Source of the DNA: Caryophanales bacterium UBA5729
GTDB taxonomy: Bacteria > Bacillota_I > Bacilli_A > Izemoplasmatales > Hujiaoplasmataceae
DNA: 64,000 nucleotides
Direction: 5' to 3'
NCBI GenBank assembly: GCA_002419505.1
Contig: DIGF01000012.1
Location: 248,001-312,000 of the forward strand
Positions 1-9,482 of this stretch are shown piece by piece. The notes under the pieces are model-generated. The model had not been told where the DNA came from. It searched no databases and saw only the letters and a program-made list of their open reading frames with translations. Made by a program: the position numbers and the translations under genes. Every line of letters starts with the position of its first letter. Position 1 is the stretch's first letter.

Positions 1-786
1 GTAAACAAAGCTGTTGATAGATATCAAAACACAGAAAAACTAATCGAAAACATCAAAAAATTACAACTATCAAATATTATTCTCCACCTAGACTTAATTG
101 CTGGGCTACCTTTTGAAGATCTTAATAGTTTTAAAAATACGTTTAATGATATTTTTAATCTCAATGCAAAAGAATTGCAGCTAGGGTTCCTAAAAATGCT
201 TAAAGGGACAAAAATAAGAAGAGAATCCGGTAAACACGAATACATTTTTGATGAAAATCCCCCTTATGAAATAATCCATAATAAATATATCTCCTCTGAC
301 GAGTTAAATCAAATTCATTTAGTGGAAACTTTCTTAGATATTTATTGGAATAAAGGGTTCATGTGTGAGACAATCAAATTATTATTGAAAAATAATAATC
401 TTGCCTATGAGTTTTTATATGATTTAGGATTATATTATCAAAAGTTAAAATTTTCTCAAAAAAGGTATCAGTTAATTGACATATATAAGAATATTAAAGA
501 GTATTTAGAATATAATAAAATATATAATATGGAAATAGATGCTCAACTAAAATTGGATTATTTAAATTATAATAAAATAAAACCTAAACCTTTCTGGAAT
601 GAAAAATTAAATAAAAATGATATCATTAGAAGTTTTTTTAAATGTGATTCCAGTTTTAATATTGATATATTATATAAATACTCTTTGGTAACAAAATTTA
701 AGAGTGGTTATCTTATCGCATTATTTTTGCCTAACATAAAAGAATTTTATGTTTTTGAAAACAATCAAATAAAAAGAATTGGATAA
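1..786 (+). CDS. B12-binding-type radical SAM protein, C-terminal part (5' end outside window)
   Basis: The reading frame is open from base 1, so this is the last 261 residues of a longer protein. The first part matches the end of a radical SAM barrel of the HemN/Elp3-like type, with the segment HLDLIAGLPFED followed by LQLGFLKMLKG. The rest (about residues 85-261) is Tyr/Lys/Asn-rich and resembles the DUF4080 tail found on cobalamin-binding radical SAM proteins. The CxxxCxxC cluster and any B12 domain would lie upstream and cannot be seen. An internal ATG at 196 is in frame but is not the start. The gene ends inside a terminator hairpin shared with convergent pfkA. Substrate unknown. The family call is from motif recall. 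Confidence 0.75.
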   Translation, partial: VNKAVDRYQNTEKLIENIKKLQLSNIILHLDLIAGLPFEDLNSFKNTFNDIFNLNAKELQLGFLKMLKGTKIRRESGKHEYIFDENPPYEIIHNKYISSDELNQIHLVETFLDIYWNKGFMCETIKLLLKNNNLAYEFLYDLGLYYQKLKFSQKRYQLIDIYKNIKEYLEYNKIYNMEIDAQLKLDYLNYNKIKPKPFWNEKLNKNDIIRSFFKCDSSFNIDILYKYSLVTKFKSGYLIALFLPNIKEFYVFENNQIKRIG

Positions 787-801
787 TTCCAATTCTTTTT
801 T
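771..801. terminator. Bidirectional intrinsic terminator between radical SAM gene and pfkA
   Basis: Arms 771-783 and 787-799 pair perfectly around a three-base loop (784-786) that is the TAA stop of the plus-strand gene. A-run on one side and T-run on the other let it work for both convergent genes. Confidence 0.8.
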
Positions 802-803
802 GT

Positions 804-1754
804 CTAATTTAATTTCGCTAAATATTTATATAAATCGCTTGGTCTTATTTCGGTTATCAGTGATTTTTCTAGTTCAATATGTCCAACATCTAAACTTTTA
901 GTATAAACGGCATATCCACCTTTACCATCAATTAATAAATCTACTGCGTGAACACCCATTTTGCTGGCAAGTATTCTGTCGAAAGAACTCGGTGTTCCTC
1001 CTCTTTGAATATAACCTAAAACCGTAGCTCTTGCTTCATAGCTAGAATTGTCTTGTATTGCTTTAGCTAATTCAAATACATTGGTGATATTCTCAGCCAC
1101 AACAACAATAAGATGTCTTTTTCCCATTTTCTCTGCCTTTTTCACTTGTTCCAAAATTGTTTTTTCATCGTATCCAGTATCTTTGGTAATTACGATTTCA
1201 GCGCCACAAGCAATTCCTGAAAAAATTGAGAGATCTCCGCAATTTCTCCCCATAACTTCTACAACAGTACATCTTTGGTGAGAAAACGATGTATCTCTAA
1301 GTTTATCAATAGCATCAACCGCTGTGTCTAGCGCTGTAAAAAAGCCGATAGTAAATTCTGTTGAGGGAATATCATTATCAATCGTCCCGGGAATAGCTAT
1401 GCAGTTAATTCCCATTTCATTTAAATCCATAGCACCTCTGAAAGTGCCATCCCCACCTATACAAATAAGGTTATTAATTCCCAATGATTTTAGATTATCA
1501 ACCGCAACTTGTCTGACTGTTTTTTCTTTAAAGCTCTCAAGACGAGAAGAACCTAAAATTGTCCCACCGCGATTTAGAATCTGTCCAACATCATTTCGAT
1601 TCAGTTCCTTTATTTTTCCTTCAACTAAGCCTTTGTATCCATCAAAAACGCCAAAAGCTTGATAGCCGTAATTTATAGTGCTTCTTATAACCGCTCTTAC
1701 ACAAGCGTTCATTCCTGGCGCATCTCCGCCAGATGTTAATACTGCAATTTTCAT
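804..1754 (-). CDS. pfkA: ATP-dependent 6-phosphofructokinase
   Basis: Phosphorylates fructose 6-phosphate to fructose 1,6-bisphosphate in glycolysis, in the cytoplasm. At 316 residues it has the usual bacterial PfkA length. The ATP loop TSGGDAPG is at residues 7-14 and GGDGT at 100-104. The Gly in GGDG, and PGTIDND at 122-128 rather than PKTIDND, mark an ATP enzyme rather than a pyrophosphate enzyme. Asp126 is the expected catalytic base. The gene lies 6 bases after dnaE and is surely co-transcribed with it, which couples a replication gene to glycolysis. In other firmicutes pfkA often precedes pyk, but no pyk gene is found here. It ends at the shared terminator with the convergent upstream gene. 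Confidence 0.97.
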   Translation of the reverse strand: MKIAVLTSGGDAPGMNACVRAVIRSTINYGYQAFGVFDGYKGLVEGKIKELNRNDVGQILNRGGTILGSSRLESFKEKTVRQVAVDNLKSLGINNLICIGGDGTFRGAMDLNEMGINCIAIPGTIDNDIPSTEFTIGFFTALDTAVDAIDKLRDTSFSHQRCTVVEVMGRNCGDLSIFSGIACGAEIVITKDTGYDEKTILEQVKKAEKMGKRHLIVVVAENITNVFELAKAIQDNSSYEARATVLGYIQRGGTPSSFDRILASKMGVHAVDLLIDGKGGYAVYTKSLDVGHIELEKSLITEIRPSDLYKYLAKLN

Positions 1755-1760
1755 ATAAAT

Positions 1761-4700
1761 CTACTCCCTTAATAACCTAATCTCATCAATTATTACTGAT
1801 TGTCTCTGTTTTTGTAAATCGAATTTGCCTTTTACTTGGTATACTTTGCCTATTTCAAAATTAGTTTTCTCATAAATATTCGGAAAAACTACACCATCTA
1901 TGCTATTGAATTCATCTTCTAAAACGATAAAAGCCATCTCTTTGTTATTTTTAGTAAGATGTTTTTTTACCTTACTAACAACAGCTACGAAATTTAAATC
2001 GTTAATTGGCAAATCAATAACTTCAGACAATACTTTGATTTTTAAACTGTTAATTATTTTTTCATGATTATGAATTGGATGATACTCAAAATTGATTCCT
2101 AACATTTCTTTTTCTTTGTTTTGTAAAAAATCAAAATCATATTCATCATATTCTACATATTTAAACTCACTATGATTATCAAAAGCAATGTAACTTTGAA
2201 TATTAGAAATATTTTCTATCATTGTTTTTTTGTTGATTCCAAAATCATTAAAAACATTAGCAAATATTAAAGCCTCAATAATATTTGAACTAATGTCTTT
2301 TGCTCGACGAATAAAATCTACAAAACTATCTACAGTTTTCTCATTCTGTATAAAGGTTATGTTTTTGGCCATTATTTCGCCTATACCCCTTATACCTTTA
2401 TATGGAAATCTTAAGTTTTCATTTTCAAACTGATATACATCAGCTGATTTATTAATTCTCGGAGGTAAAACTTTAATCCCCATTTTTTGACATTCCATCA
2501 CATATTTTTTAGTCCCTGTAACTGATCCGATTTGAGAATTTAACAATACAGCTAAAAAGTATTTTGGATAATTCGCTTTTAAATATGCCATCCAATACGC
2601 TACATAGCCATAGGCGACAGCGTGACTTTTATTGAAACCATAATTAGCAAATTTAACAATATAATCATAAATTTGATTACCAGTGTCTTCTGTATAGCCA
2701 TTTTTTATAACGCCATTTACGAACTTTTCTCTTTCTCTTTCTAATGTGTCGCGATTCTTTTTGCTTACAGCTCTCCTTAATACATCTGCTTCACCTAAAG
2801 TATAGCCAGCAAACTTGTTGGCTATTTGCATAATTTGTTCTTGGTAAATGATAATACCGCTTGTTGATTTTAATATTGGAATTAGATCTAAATCGAGATA
2901 TGATATTCTCTCCTCTTTATTTCTTCTCCTTATAAACGCTGGTATATTTTCCATTGGTCCAGGTCGGTGCAGTGAAATGCAGGTTGCAATATCAATAAAA
3001 TTATCAATTTGCATCTGTCTCATAAGATTCATCATGCCTTCTGACTCTAGTTGAAAAATACCTATACTTTTTACTTCTTTAAGCAATCTATAAGTTGGTT
3101 CATCCTCTAGAGGTAAGCGATAGATGTCTATTTCTTTACCTTCATTAGTTTTAATCAAATTTATTGTTTCAGCTATAATAGATAGATTTCTTATTCCCAA
3201 AAAATCTATTTTCAACAATCCAATGCTTTCTAAATCACTCGCTTCATATTGAGTTTGTTGCATATCCATTAAACCGATTTGAGTTGGTGCAAACTCATGA
3301 ATATCTTCTTCAGTAATTATTATGCCAGCAGCATGTGTTGAAGTATGGCGACATAATCCGTTTAATTTGCGAGCAATCTCCAATAATTTGCCTATTTCTT
3401 CGTTATTAATATAGTATTGATACTTTTTGGGGTATTTTATCTGGTATTCTTCGATAGAATTGTTTGTTTCCGATATTTTACTGGTGATATCATCAACAAT
3501 AGTACTAGAAACCCCTAATACTCTAGCAACATCTCTAATCGCTGATTTTCCTTGAAAGGTTCCAAAGGTAATAATTGAAACTACCCGATTATAACCGTAT
3601 TTTTCCACTACATATTTGATAATTTCATCTCGTTTATCATCAGGAAAATCCATATCTATATCTGGCATTGTAATTCTTTCAGGATTAAGAAATCTTTCAA
3701 AATACAGTTCGAATTCAATTGGATCTACATCAACTATTCCCAAAACATAAGCTACTAGAGAGCCAGCGGCCGAACCTCTTCCGGGACCAACTAAAGTGCC
3801 CTTCTTTTTTGCGTATAAAACAAAATCCCATACAATTAGAAAATAATCTTCATAGTGCATTTCGCTAATAATTTTCAACTCATGTTCAAGCCTTGTTTTA
3901 TAATCATTGTATTTTGTATTATAAATGCCTTTTTGCTTCAGTCTTCTTTCTAGACCTTTGCTAGTCAGTTCGATTAACTTGTCCATTGCAGTTTTAGACT
4001 TTAAAGGAAATTTCGGCAAGTGTAATTTAGTAAAATCAATTAATACTTCACATTCATTTATCAACTCTAAAGAGTACTTAATCGCTAAAGGATAGTTTTG
4101 ATAAACAGAATCAATCTCTTCTTTTTCCCTTAAATATAAGTCTTCTTCTTCGCGCTCAAAGAAGCCTTCATCATTGATTTCTTTTTGCAAAATTTGCTGC
4201 AATATTTTTGATGCCTCTTTATCTTCTTTATTTATATACTTGACATTATTAATTATTACTGTTTTTCCAAAGTCTTTTAGTTTTGGCGCTATTTTTAACT
4301 CTGCAGTGTAGTCTCTTAAATCCAATCCTAAAAATAACTTATCTAAGACCTCAGATATTTCAACAATGATTTCGGATGCTTTTTTGTTATCTTCATTATA
4401 AAAAGCTTCAGCTATGTCCCCGCGATCAGTTACAGTAACACCGATAAGTCCAGAATGATTAGTCTTTATAAAATCAGTTGTTATTACTGAATTTCCTTTT
4501 CCAATATGTGAACTGATTTTTATTAAATTTTTATAACCCTCATTACTCTTGGCATATAAAATAACATTTTGTTCTTGGAACTTTGTCCCGCTCAAACAAA
4601 CCTCAAGTCCTATAATGGGTTTAATTCCATTTTTCAAACAAGCTCGATAAAACTTTATAACTCCGTACATATGATTTACATCTGCTAATCCCAGTGATTT

Positions 4701-4799
4701 ATAACCAAAAGAAGCCGCCTTTTCAACAGCTTGATCAATATCTATTAAACTTCCATTTAGAGAATAAGAACTTTGTAAATATAGGCTGAAATCAATCAT
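1761..4799 (-). CDS. dnaE: DNA polymerase III subunit alpha, DnaE type
   Basis: Replicative DNA polymerase (C family). The N-terminal PHP domain (about residues 1-210) is followed by palm, fingers and an OB-fold near the C terminus. The catalytic motif PDIDMDF lies at residues 379-385, with Asp380 and Asp382 as metal ligands, and GPGRGSAAGSL lies just before it. At 1012 residues it is shorter than the E. coli enzyme (1160), as is usual for mollicute DnaE. I chose the ATG at 4799 (protein MIDFSLYLQS), which has GGTGA five bases upstream. An in-frame TTG at 4811 would add four residues. An extended -10 lies only about 17 bases upstream of the ATG, so the leader is very short. It is the first gene of a dnaE-pfkA unit. 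Confidence 0.96.
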   Translation of the reverse strand: MIDFSLYLQSSYSLNGSLIDIDQAVEKAASFGYKSLGLADVNHMYGVIKFYRACLKNGIKPIIGLEVCLSGTKFQEQNVILYAKSNEGYKNLIKISSHIGKGNSVITTDFIKTNHSGLIGVTVTDRGDIAEAFYNEDNKKASEIIVEISEVLDKLFLGLDLRDYTAELKIAPKLKDFGKTVIINNVKYINKEDKEASKILQQILQKEINDEGFFEREEEDLYLREKEEIDSVYQNYPLAIKYSLELINECEVLIDFTKLHLPKFPLKSKTAMDKLIELTSKGLERRLKQKGIYNTKYNDYKTRLEHELKIISEMHYEDYFLIVWDFVLYAKKKGTLVGPGRGSAAGSLVAYVLGIVDVDPIEFELYFERFLNPERITMPDIDMDFPDDKRDEIIKYVVEKYGYNRVVSIITFGTFQGKSAIRDVARVLGVSSTIVDDITSKISETNNSIEEYQIKYPKKYQYYINNEEIGKLLEIARKLNGLCRHTSTHAAGIIITEEDIHEFAPTQIGLMDMQQTQYEASDLESIGLLKIDFLGIRNLSIIAETINLIKTNEGKEIDIYRLPLEDEPTYRLLKEVKSIGIFQLESEGMMNLMRQMQIDNFIDIATCISLHRPGPMENIPAFIRRRNKEERISYLDLDLIPILKSTSGIIIYQEQIMQIANKFAGYTLGEADVLRRAVSKKNRDTLEREREKFVNGVIKNGYTEDTGNQIYDYIVKFANYGFNKSHAVAYGYVAYWMAYLKANYPKYFLAVLLNSQIGSVTGTKKYVMECQKMGIKVLPPRINKSADVYQFENENLRFPYKGIRGIGEIMAKNITFIQNEKTVDSFVDFIRRAKDISSNIIEALIFANVFNDFGINKKTMIENISNIQSYIAFDNHSEFKYVEYDEYDFDFLQNKEKEMLGINFEYHPIHNHEKIINSLKIKVLSEVIDLPINDLNFVAVVSKVKKHLTKNNKEMAFIVLEDEFNSIDGVVFPNIYEKTNFEIGKVYQVKGKFDLQKQRQSVIIDEIRLLRE

Positions 4800-4815
4800 A
4801 ACATTCACCAAAGTT

Positions 4816-4824
4816 ATTATAACA
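4816..4824 (-). promoter_or_regulatory. Extended -10 promoter for dnaE-pfkA
   Basis: Minus strand reads TGTTATAAT, an extended -10 element, with no good -35. Transcription would start near 4809, about ten bases before the dnaE start codon. Confidence 0.6.
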
Positions 4825-4842
4825 TATCAAAATATAAAAAAC

Positions 4843-6159
4843 TTATTTTTTCCGCAAAATTAATACTCCGCCGATAATAGTTATTGCTAAAAAAATGTAT
4901 TTGAGATAGCCTTCAATTTCAAAAGAGTTTACTTCTTCTTTACCTGCCTTTACAGTAAAGTTGATTGTCTTGTATTCATTATCTCCTAGCATAAGTATAA
5001 GTTCGTATTCTCCCGGCTCAGTAACACGATTTGAACCTGTAATGTATATTCCATTAAGTTTTGCATCACCGAAAATGTAGAAGTCAACACTTTCATATAT
5101 TTCATTACTTTCTACACCGGCGACATTTGGTAAAATACTAAAACTGATTTCAATTTTAAAATTATTAATACCATATATGCTTAGAGTATATATTCCGGGT
5201 TTATCAATAAGCTCTGAATTATAAAAATCATTATTCAAAAACATTGCTGTTCCATTACTATAAATTCTGATTGAATCTTCAAACTCGCTATATTCTATGA
5301 ACTGATGATACTCAGAACCATCATGATAAGCTACATCAGGAAGTATTGTAAATTCAACAATTTTGACATATCCGAATTCACCATCAATAACTAACGAGTG
5401 GTTGCCGACAGTCTTTATACTTGAGCCTTGAATATATTCTTCGTTGTTTAAAAATAAATCTCCAAAAGAATATATTTTTACCTCACCCAAATATCCGTCA
5501 CTGTACTTATTACCTAATATCTTGTAATCTGCCTCGATTGTAACATCAAAACTAAATTCATAATTTCCATCGACAATTTTAATCGAATAAATACCAGGAT
5601 AGTTGATTTGAATCAATTCAGTATAAACTCCATTAATATAAGCATCGCCTTGAAATTGATATGTAAAAATTCCTAAATATGTGTTTGTGACATCAATTGA
5701 GGAAATTATATTTAAATTTGAATTATAGATTGAATAACCTTCTTTAAACTCGATAATTAAATAATAATTATGATTATGAAAGTTTATTGGTTTATAATTT
5801 ATAAATTCTCGGTCTAGAAAATTTCCATTTATATCATATTTTAATAAAAGAGTTTCTTTATAAGTGGGTAATGCAAATATATCTGTTGTAATATATGTAT
5901 CGCAAACAATAACAAAAGTATCGTCCCCAACATAAGCTAAATAACGAAAAACATCATAACCTCTATTATCATAGATTACTTCCTTTATTAAACTTCTAGT
6001 TCCTTTATCATATATTTTAAAATAACCGTCTTGATCATTATTTCTAGTTATATTTCCATACTCTATTATTACATCTTTGAAAACATGTTCTTTGATTGGT
6101 TGGTAATTCAATAATGACGGTAAGTACAAAATTATGGCCATGAGTTTTATTAAAAACAT
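4843..6159 (-). CDS. Membrane-anchored protein with Ig-like repeats, function unknown
   Basis: 438 residues. A hydrophobic N-terminal segment (residues 1-18, no lipobox) looks like a signal sequence. A C-terminal membrane helix ending in RKK (about residues 416-438) would hold the protein in the membrane. Between them are a beta-rich region and about four repeats, each ending in a motif of the kind PGIYSIKI or PGEYELIL followed by a short strand ending FTV or FSIL. This is typical of bacterial Ig-like surface domains. The tail resembles an LPXTG anchor but has no LPXTG motif. It follows ackA on the same strand, but the ackA terminator lies between. Its Shine-Dalgarno sequence AGGAGG is inside that terminator's stem. 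Role unknown; adhesion or sugar binding is only a guess. Confidence 0.8.
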   Translation of the reverse strand: MFLIKLMAIILYLPSLLNYQPIKEHVFKDVIIEYGNITRNNDQDGYFKIYDKGTRSLIKEVIYDNRGYDVFRYLAYVGDDTFVIVCDTYITTDIFALPTYKETLLLKYDINGNFLDREFINYKPINFHNHNYYLIIEFKEGYSIYNSNLNIISSIDVTNTYLGIFTYQFQGDAYINGVYTELIQINYPGIYSIKIVDGNYEFSFDVTIEADYKILGNKYSDGYLGEVKIYSFGDLFLNNEEYIQGSSIKTVGNHSLVIDGEFGYVKIVEFTILPDVAYHDGSEYHQFIEYSEFEDSIRIYSNGTAMFLNNDFYNSELIDKPGIYTLSIYGINNFKIEISFSILPNVAGVESNEIYESVDFYIFGDAKLNGIYITGSNRVTEPGEYELILMLGDNEYKTINFTVKAGKEEVNSFEIEGYLKYIFLAITIIGGVLILRKK

Positions 6160-6201
6160 AAAAAAACCTCCTTTTGGTAAATAATACCAATAAGGAGGTT
6201 T
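6160..6201 (-). terminator. ackA terminator whose 3' arm carries the next gene's Shine-Dalgarno
   Basis: Minus-strand stem pairs 6201-6192 with 6173-6164 and 6190-6185 with 6079+100-based positions 6179-6174, with one bulged base (6191), followed by seven T (6166-6160). The 3' arm contains AGGAGG, the Shine-Dalgarno for the gene starting at 6159, seven bases before its ATG. Confidence 0.8.
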
Positions 6202-6214
6202 GTTTCTTTAAAAT

Positions 6215-7399
6215 TTATAGTAAAGCTAAGGTATCTCTAGCAATCATTACTTCTTCGTTTGTAGGTATGACAAAAACCTTTACTTTTGAGTCATCAGCTG
6301 AAATCAAACGTTCAATTCCACGACAATCATTTCTTTCATCATCAATTTTCACACCAAGAGCTGCCAGGCGATTACACACGTTAGCCCTTGTTGTTTTCGC
6401 GTTTTCTCCAATACCAGCAGTAAATACGATTGCATCAGCGCCTCCCATATAAACATAATAACTCGCTATATAATCAGCAATTCTCTTTGCTTGTATTTCA
6501 ATAGCTAAAGCTGCACGATGATTGCCTTTTTCAGCAGCTTCAACCAAATCTCTTGAATCAGAAGACAGTCCAGAAACTCCGATATATCCTGATTGCTTAT
6601 TAAGATAATTTGTAATCTCTTTGACTGATTTATTCTTTTTGGCCATCATATATTCAATTACAGCAGGATCTATATTTCCTGATCTAGTCCCCATAGGTAT
6701 TCCTTCAAGCGGAGTAAAACCCATTGAAGTATCTACTGATTTACCTGCTTTTACAGCACACAAAGAAGCTCCGTTGCCAATGTGAGCAACTACAACATTA
6801 ACTTCTTCTGGTTTTTTTCCCATTAATTCTGCAGCTTTATATGATACGTACTTATGAGAAGTTCCATGAAAACCATATTTTCTAACTTGATATCGTTCGT
6901 ACCAATCATATGGAACAGCGTACAAATAAGCTTCTTCGGGCATTGTGTGGTGAAAAGCCGTATCAAAAACGCCTACTTGTTTAACATTTGGTAGAATTTC
7001 TATAAAAGCTTTTATACCTGTTAAATTTGGTCCTAAATGAAGCGGTGCTAAATCAATTATACTTTCTAAATACTCAATTTCTTCTTGATTTAATACTAAA
7101 GACTCTGCGATTTTATCGCCACCATGTACAACGCGATGACCAACTCCAGAAATTTCTTCAAAACTAGATATAATATTATGTTCAATAAGTTTATTTAGTA
7201 ATATATTAACAGCTTCAGCATGATTAGCTATATCACTGGTTTCTTCTATTTTATTACCGTTAACTTTTATAGCAAAAACAGAATTCTTCATCCCAATTCT
7301 TTCTACTATTCCACTAGTTATCAGTTTTTCGCTTGGCATCTCCAAAAGTTGAAATTTCAAAGATGAACTCCCTGCATTAACCGCCATTATTTTTTTCAT
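6215..7399 (-). CDS. ackA: Acetate kinase
   Basis: Makes ATP and acetate from acetyl phosphate and ADP, the energy-yielding end step of acetate fermentation. The 394 residues equal the family norm. Visible motifs are the N-terminal VNAGSSSLKFQL, VVAHIGNGASLCAV (phosphate-binding loop), and FTAGIGENA near the C terminus, all typical of ASKHA-fold acetate kinases. The second of two adjacent ATGs (7399) is preferred because the Shine-Dalgarno GAGGG is too close to the first. It overlaps the end of the ytxK-like gene by 23 bases, so the two are translationally linked as in Bacillus. No pta gene is nearby. It ends at a strong terminator. Confidence 0.97.
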   Translation of the reverse strand: MKKIMAVNAGSSSLKFQLLEMPSEKLITSGIVERIGMKNSVFAIKVNGNKIEETSDIANHAEAVNILLNKLIEHNIISSFEEISGVGHRVVHGGDKIAESLVLNQEEIEYLESIIDLAPLHLGPNLTGIKAFIEILPNVKQVGVFDTAFHHTMPEEAYLYAVPYDWYERYQVRKYGFHGTSHKYVSYKAAELMGKKPEEVNVVVAHIGNGASLCAVKAGKSVDTSMGFTPLEGIPMGTRSGNIDPAVIEYMMAKKNKSVKEITNYLNKQSGYIGVSGLSSDSRDLVEAAEKGNHRAALAIEIQAKRIADYIASYYVYMGGADAIVFTAGIGENAKTTRANVCNRLAALGVKIDDERNDCRGIERLISADDSKVKVFVIPTNEEVMIARDTLALL

Positions 7400-8378
7400 C
7401 ATTTTCCCTCACTCTATAAAAGTCTATTTTTTCAAACCAATCATTAAGTTGATCAATTACTGTAATCATTTCGTTCTCATTATTAAAATCCGGTAACTCT
7501 GTAACAAGAAATTTTTTAGGTTTAATAAAATTTCTCCCGATTTTTTGTAATATGAATATGCTTTTTTCATTATTTTTAAATAGTATTTTTGGTAAAACTA
7601 TCATACCAAAAAAATGCCAAACTTCTTTTACTTCATAAATAAAATCCTTTAATTTGTAATCATCAAAGAAACTATTATCAATAACGCTAATTAAGAAAGC
7701 ATCTTCTCTTAACAAAGAATTAACGTGTTTCAAAATCTCGTAAATAGATTTTTGTTCTAAACCACTAAAATCAGTTACTATCAAATCTGAGATAAAATTT
7801 TTAAAAGTCAATACATCTTGAAAATATACATTTTCTCCGTATTCCAACATTCCAAACAGGGCTTGTGATAATTTGTAATTCGTTAAATCTTTATCTACTC
7901 CAAATAATTTAGTATCTCTATCTAGATTATTAGCTAAACATGTAATCAAATTCCCCGAACCAATAAGCGGATCAAAAATAATCAATTCATTTAAATCATA
8001 TATCTTTTCAACTAGATAACTAAAGAATAAGCCAATACTTTCTGGTGTTATCATTTGATTCGATGTGTTTTGATGTTTTAGACCTTTAAGACAAGCATAT
8101 TGAAAAGCTTTCCTAATTTCTTCTTTATTAAATTCAATTTCGCTAATTTCAGATAATAAGCCAGAAAGCTTTTTATCAACAACTTTATTACCAGTCTCTG
8201 CAGAATTAGCCAAAATATTTTCGCAAGTCTTAACTAAGCCTTCTAGATAAGGTGTTTTTGAATGCTCATATAATATTATCGTTGATTCATCCAGCAAATC
8301 AAAAAGTTTTTCTACATTCTCTTGATTTATCATAACATCACCAAAGTTTATTTTATCATAACTAAAGATTTTTGACAA
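7377..8378 (-). CDS. YtxK-like methyltransferase-fold protein
   Basis: Resembles the N6-adenine-methyltransferase-like YtxK family (COG0827) that precedes ackA in many firmicutes; the conserved neighbour supports the call. The SAM-site motif I is DPLIGSGNLITCLAN. The catalytic NPPF/Y motif is absent: the equivalent strand reads LIVTDFSGLE, so DNA methylation activity is doubtful. I place the start at TTG 8378 because AAGGAG lies six bases upstream. Alternatives are ATG 8411 (weak ribosome site) and ATG 8333 (GGTGA close by, giving 318 residues). The stop overlaps ackA. True role in cells unknown. Confidence 0.75.
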   Translation of the reverse strand: MSKIFSYDKINFGDVMINQENVEKLFDLLDESTIILYEHSKTPYLEGLVKTCENILANSAETGNKVVDKKLSGLLSEISEIEFNKEEIRKAFQYACLKGLKHQNTSNQMITPESIGLFFSYLVEKIYDLNELIIFDPLIGSGNLITCLANNLDRDTKLFGVDKDLTNYKLSQALFGMLEYGENVYFQDVLTFKNFISDLIVTDFSGLEQKSIYEILKHVNSLLREDAFLISVIDNSFFDDYKLKDFIYEVKEVWHFFGMIVLPKILFKNNEKSIFILQKIGRNFIKPKKFLVTELPDFNNENEMITVIDQLNDWFEKIDFYRVRENDEKNNGG

Positions 8379-8440
8379 TAAAAACTCCTTTAAAACGTTT
8401 AAAATACGCATATTTTTAAATATGAATAAAAATTCATATT

Positions 8441-8478
8441 AAAAAGGGTTGATTTTCATAGAAATTCAAACCCTTTAG
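8441..8478 (-). terminator. Terminator after the nucleoside transporter operon
   Basis: Arms at 8469-8476 and 8443-8450 (AAAGGGTT with AACCCTTT) pair, followed on the minus strand by T residues. It follows the stop of the second permease. Confidence 0.65.
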
Positions 8479-8489
8479 ATATTATTTGT

Positions 8490-9482
8490 TTATCTTTGAC
8501 CCGGATCGTATGGAATACCTTCTGCCTTCGGTGCTCTAGATTTTTTGGATGTAAAAGCAAGAACTATAAGCGTAATTATATAAGGTAATGTTTTATATAA
8601 GTTATCTACTTTGGTTAGTCCAAAGGTTGGTAAAAACTGTAATGTCGCAGCGAAAACTGCAATAGTTTTAAATAAAGAGAAGAATAATGCCCCAACTAAA
8701 ATTTTAAACGGTTTCCAGTTTCCGAATATCATTACCGCTAAAGCTAGGAACCCATACCCAAGAACGTCTGGTTCGTGATTACTACCGTTTGCCATAGCGA
8801 AAGCAAAACCACCTATTCCCGCTAAAATACCGGATATTAATACACCAATATATCGCATTCTAACTACATTTATACCAACGCTGTCTGCAGCTTGAGGATG
8901 TTCACCGCAAGATCTAAGTCGTAATCCGAATTTTGTCTTATATAAAACGAAAAAGGAAATTATAAGTATTAATATTGAAATTGGAGTTGTTAAATATAAA
9001 TTACTAAAAACCATTATGTTAAGCCAACTAGGTAATGTTGAAGCATCAATACCAAAGAAAGCCGCATTCATGACTATACCTCTAGGTAATCTAATTGAAG
9101 ATATTCCTTGAGAAATCATTGCATAAGCTAAAAGTATTGCAAAAGAAGGAGCAAATATGTTCAAAGCTGTACCACTTATAACTTGATTTGCTTTAAGTTT
9201 GATGGCGGCAAAGCCTAAGAGTAATGAGAATAATCCGCCACTAACACCTGCAACAATTATTGCCAAGAAAATAACAAATTGAGGGTGAGTTTGGCCTAAA
9301 GTCGATGTCATTATTCCCCTTGTTAAAAATAGTGCTGAAAATAAAGACCCAAAAATCATGATACCTTCCAACGCAATGTTGATTATACCGCTTCTCTCAC
9401 TGTACATACCTGCTAAAGCGCCTAACAATAAAGGAATTGCATATACTATTGTCTTAGAGACTAAAATACTAAAAATATCCAT
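8490..9482 (-). CDS. nupQ: Nucleoside ABC transporter permease (NupQ/YufQ-like)
   Basis: Second membrane subunit of a BMP-dependent nucleoside importer (BPD_transp_2 family, as in the Bacillus guanosine system NupNOPQ and Streptococcus pneumoniae). 330 residues, with many membrane helices. The N-terminal region MYSERSGIINIALEGIMIFG is a hallmark of this family (GIINIALEG). The segment GEHPQAADSVGI is the coupling loop that contacts the ATPase. It follows the first permease with a one-base overlap (ATG/TAA sharing 9482). It closes the operon. Confidence 0.93.
   Translation of the reverse strand: MDIFSILVSKTIVYAIPLLLGALAGMYSERSGIINIALEGIMIFGSLFSALFLTRGIMTSTLGQTHPQFVIFLAIIVAGVSGGLFSLLLGFAAIKLKANQVISGTALNIFAPSFAILLAYAMISQGISSIRLPRGIVMNAAFFGIDASTLPSWLNIMVFSNLYLTTPISILILIISFFVLYKTKFGLRLRSCGEHPQAADSVGINVVRMRYIGVLISGILAGIGGFAFAMANGSNHEPDVLGYGFLALAVMIFGNWKPFKILVGALFFSLFKTIAVFAATLQFLPTFGLTKVDNLYKTLPYIITLIVLAFTSKKSRAPKAEGIPYDPGQR

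Noticed and set aside
1324..1662. 112-residue plus-strand open frame
   Set aside because: Antisense to pfkA, no ribosome site, composition is the mirror of the real gene.
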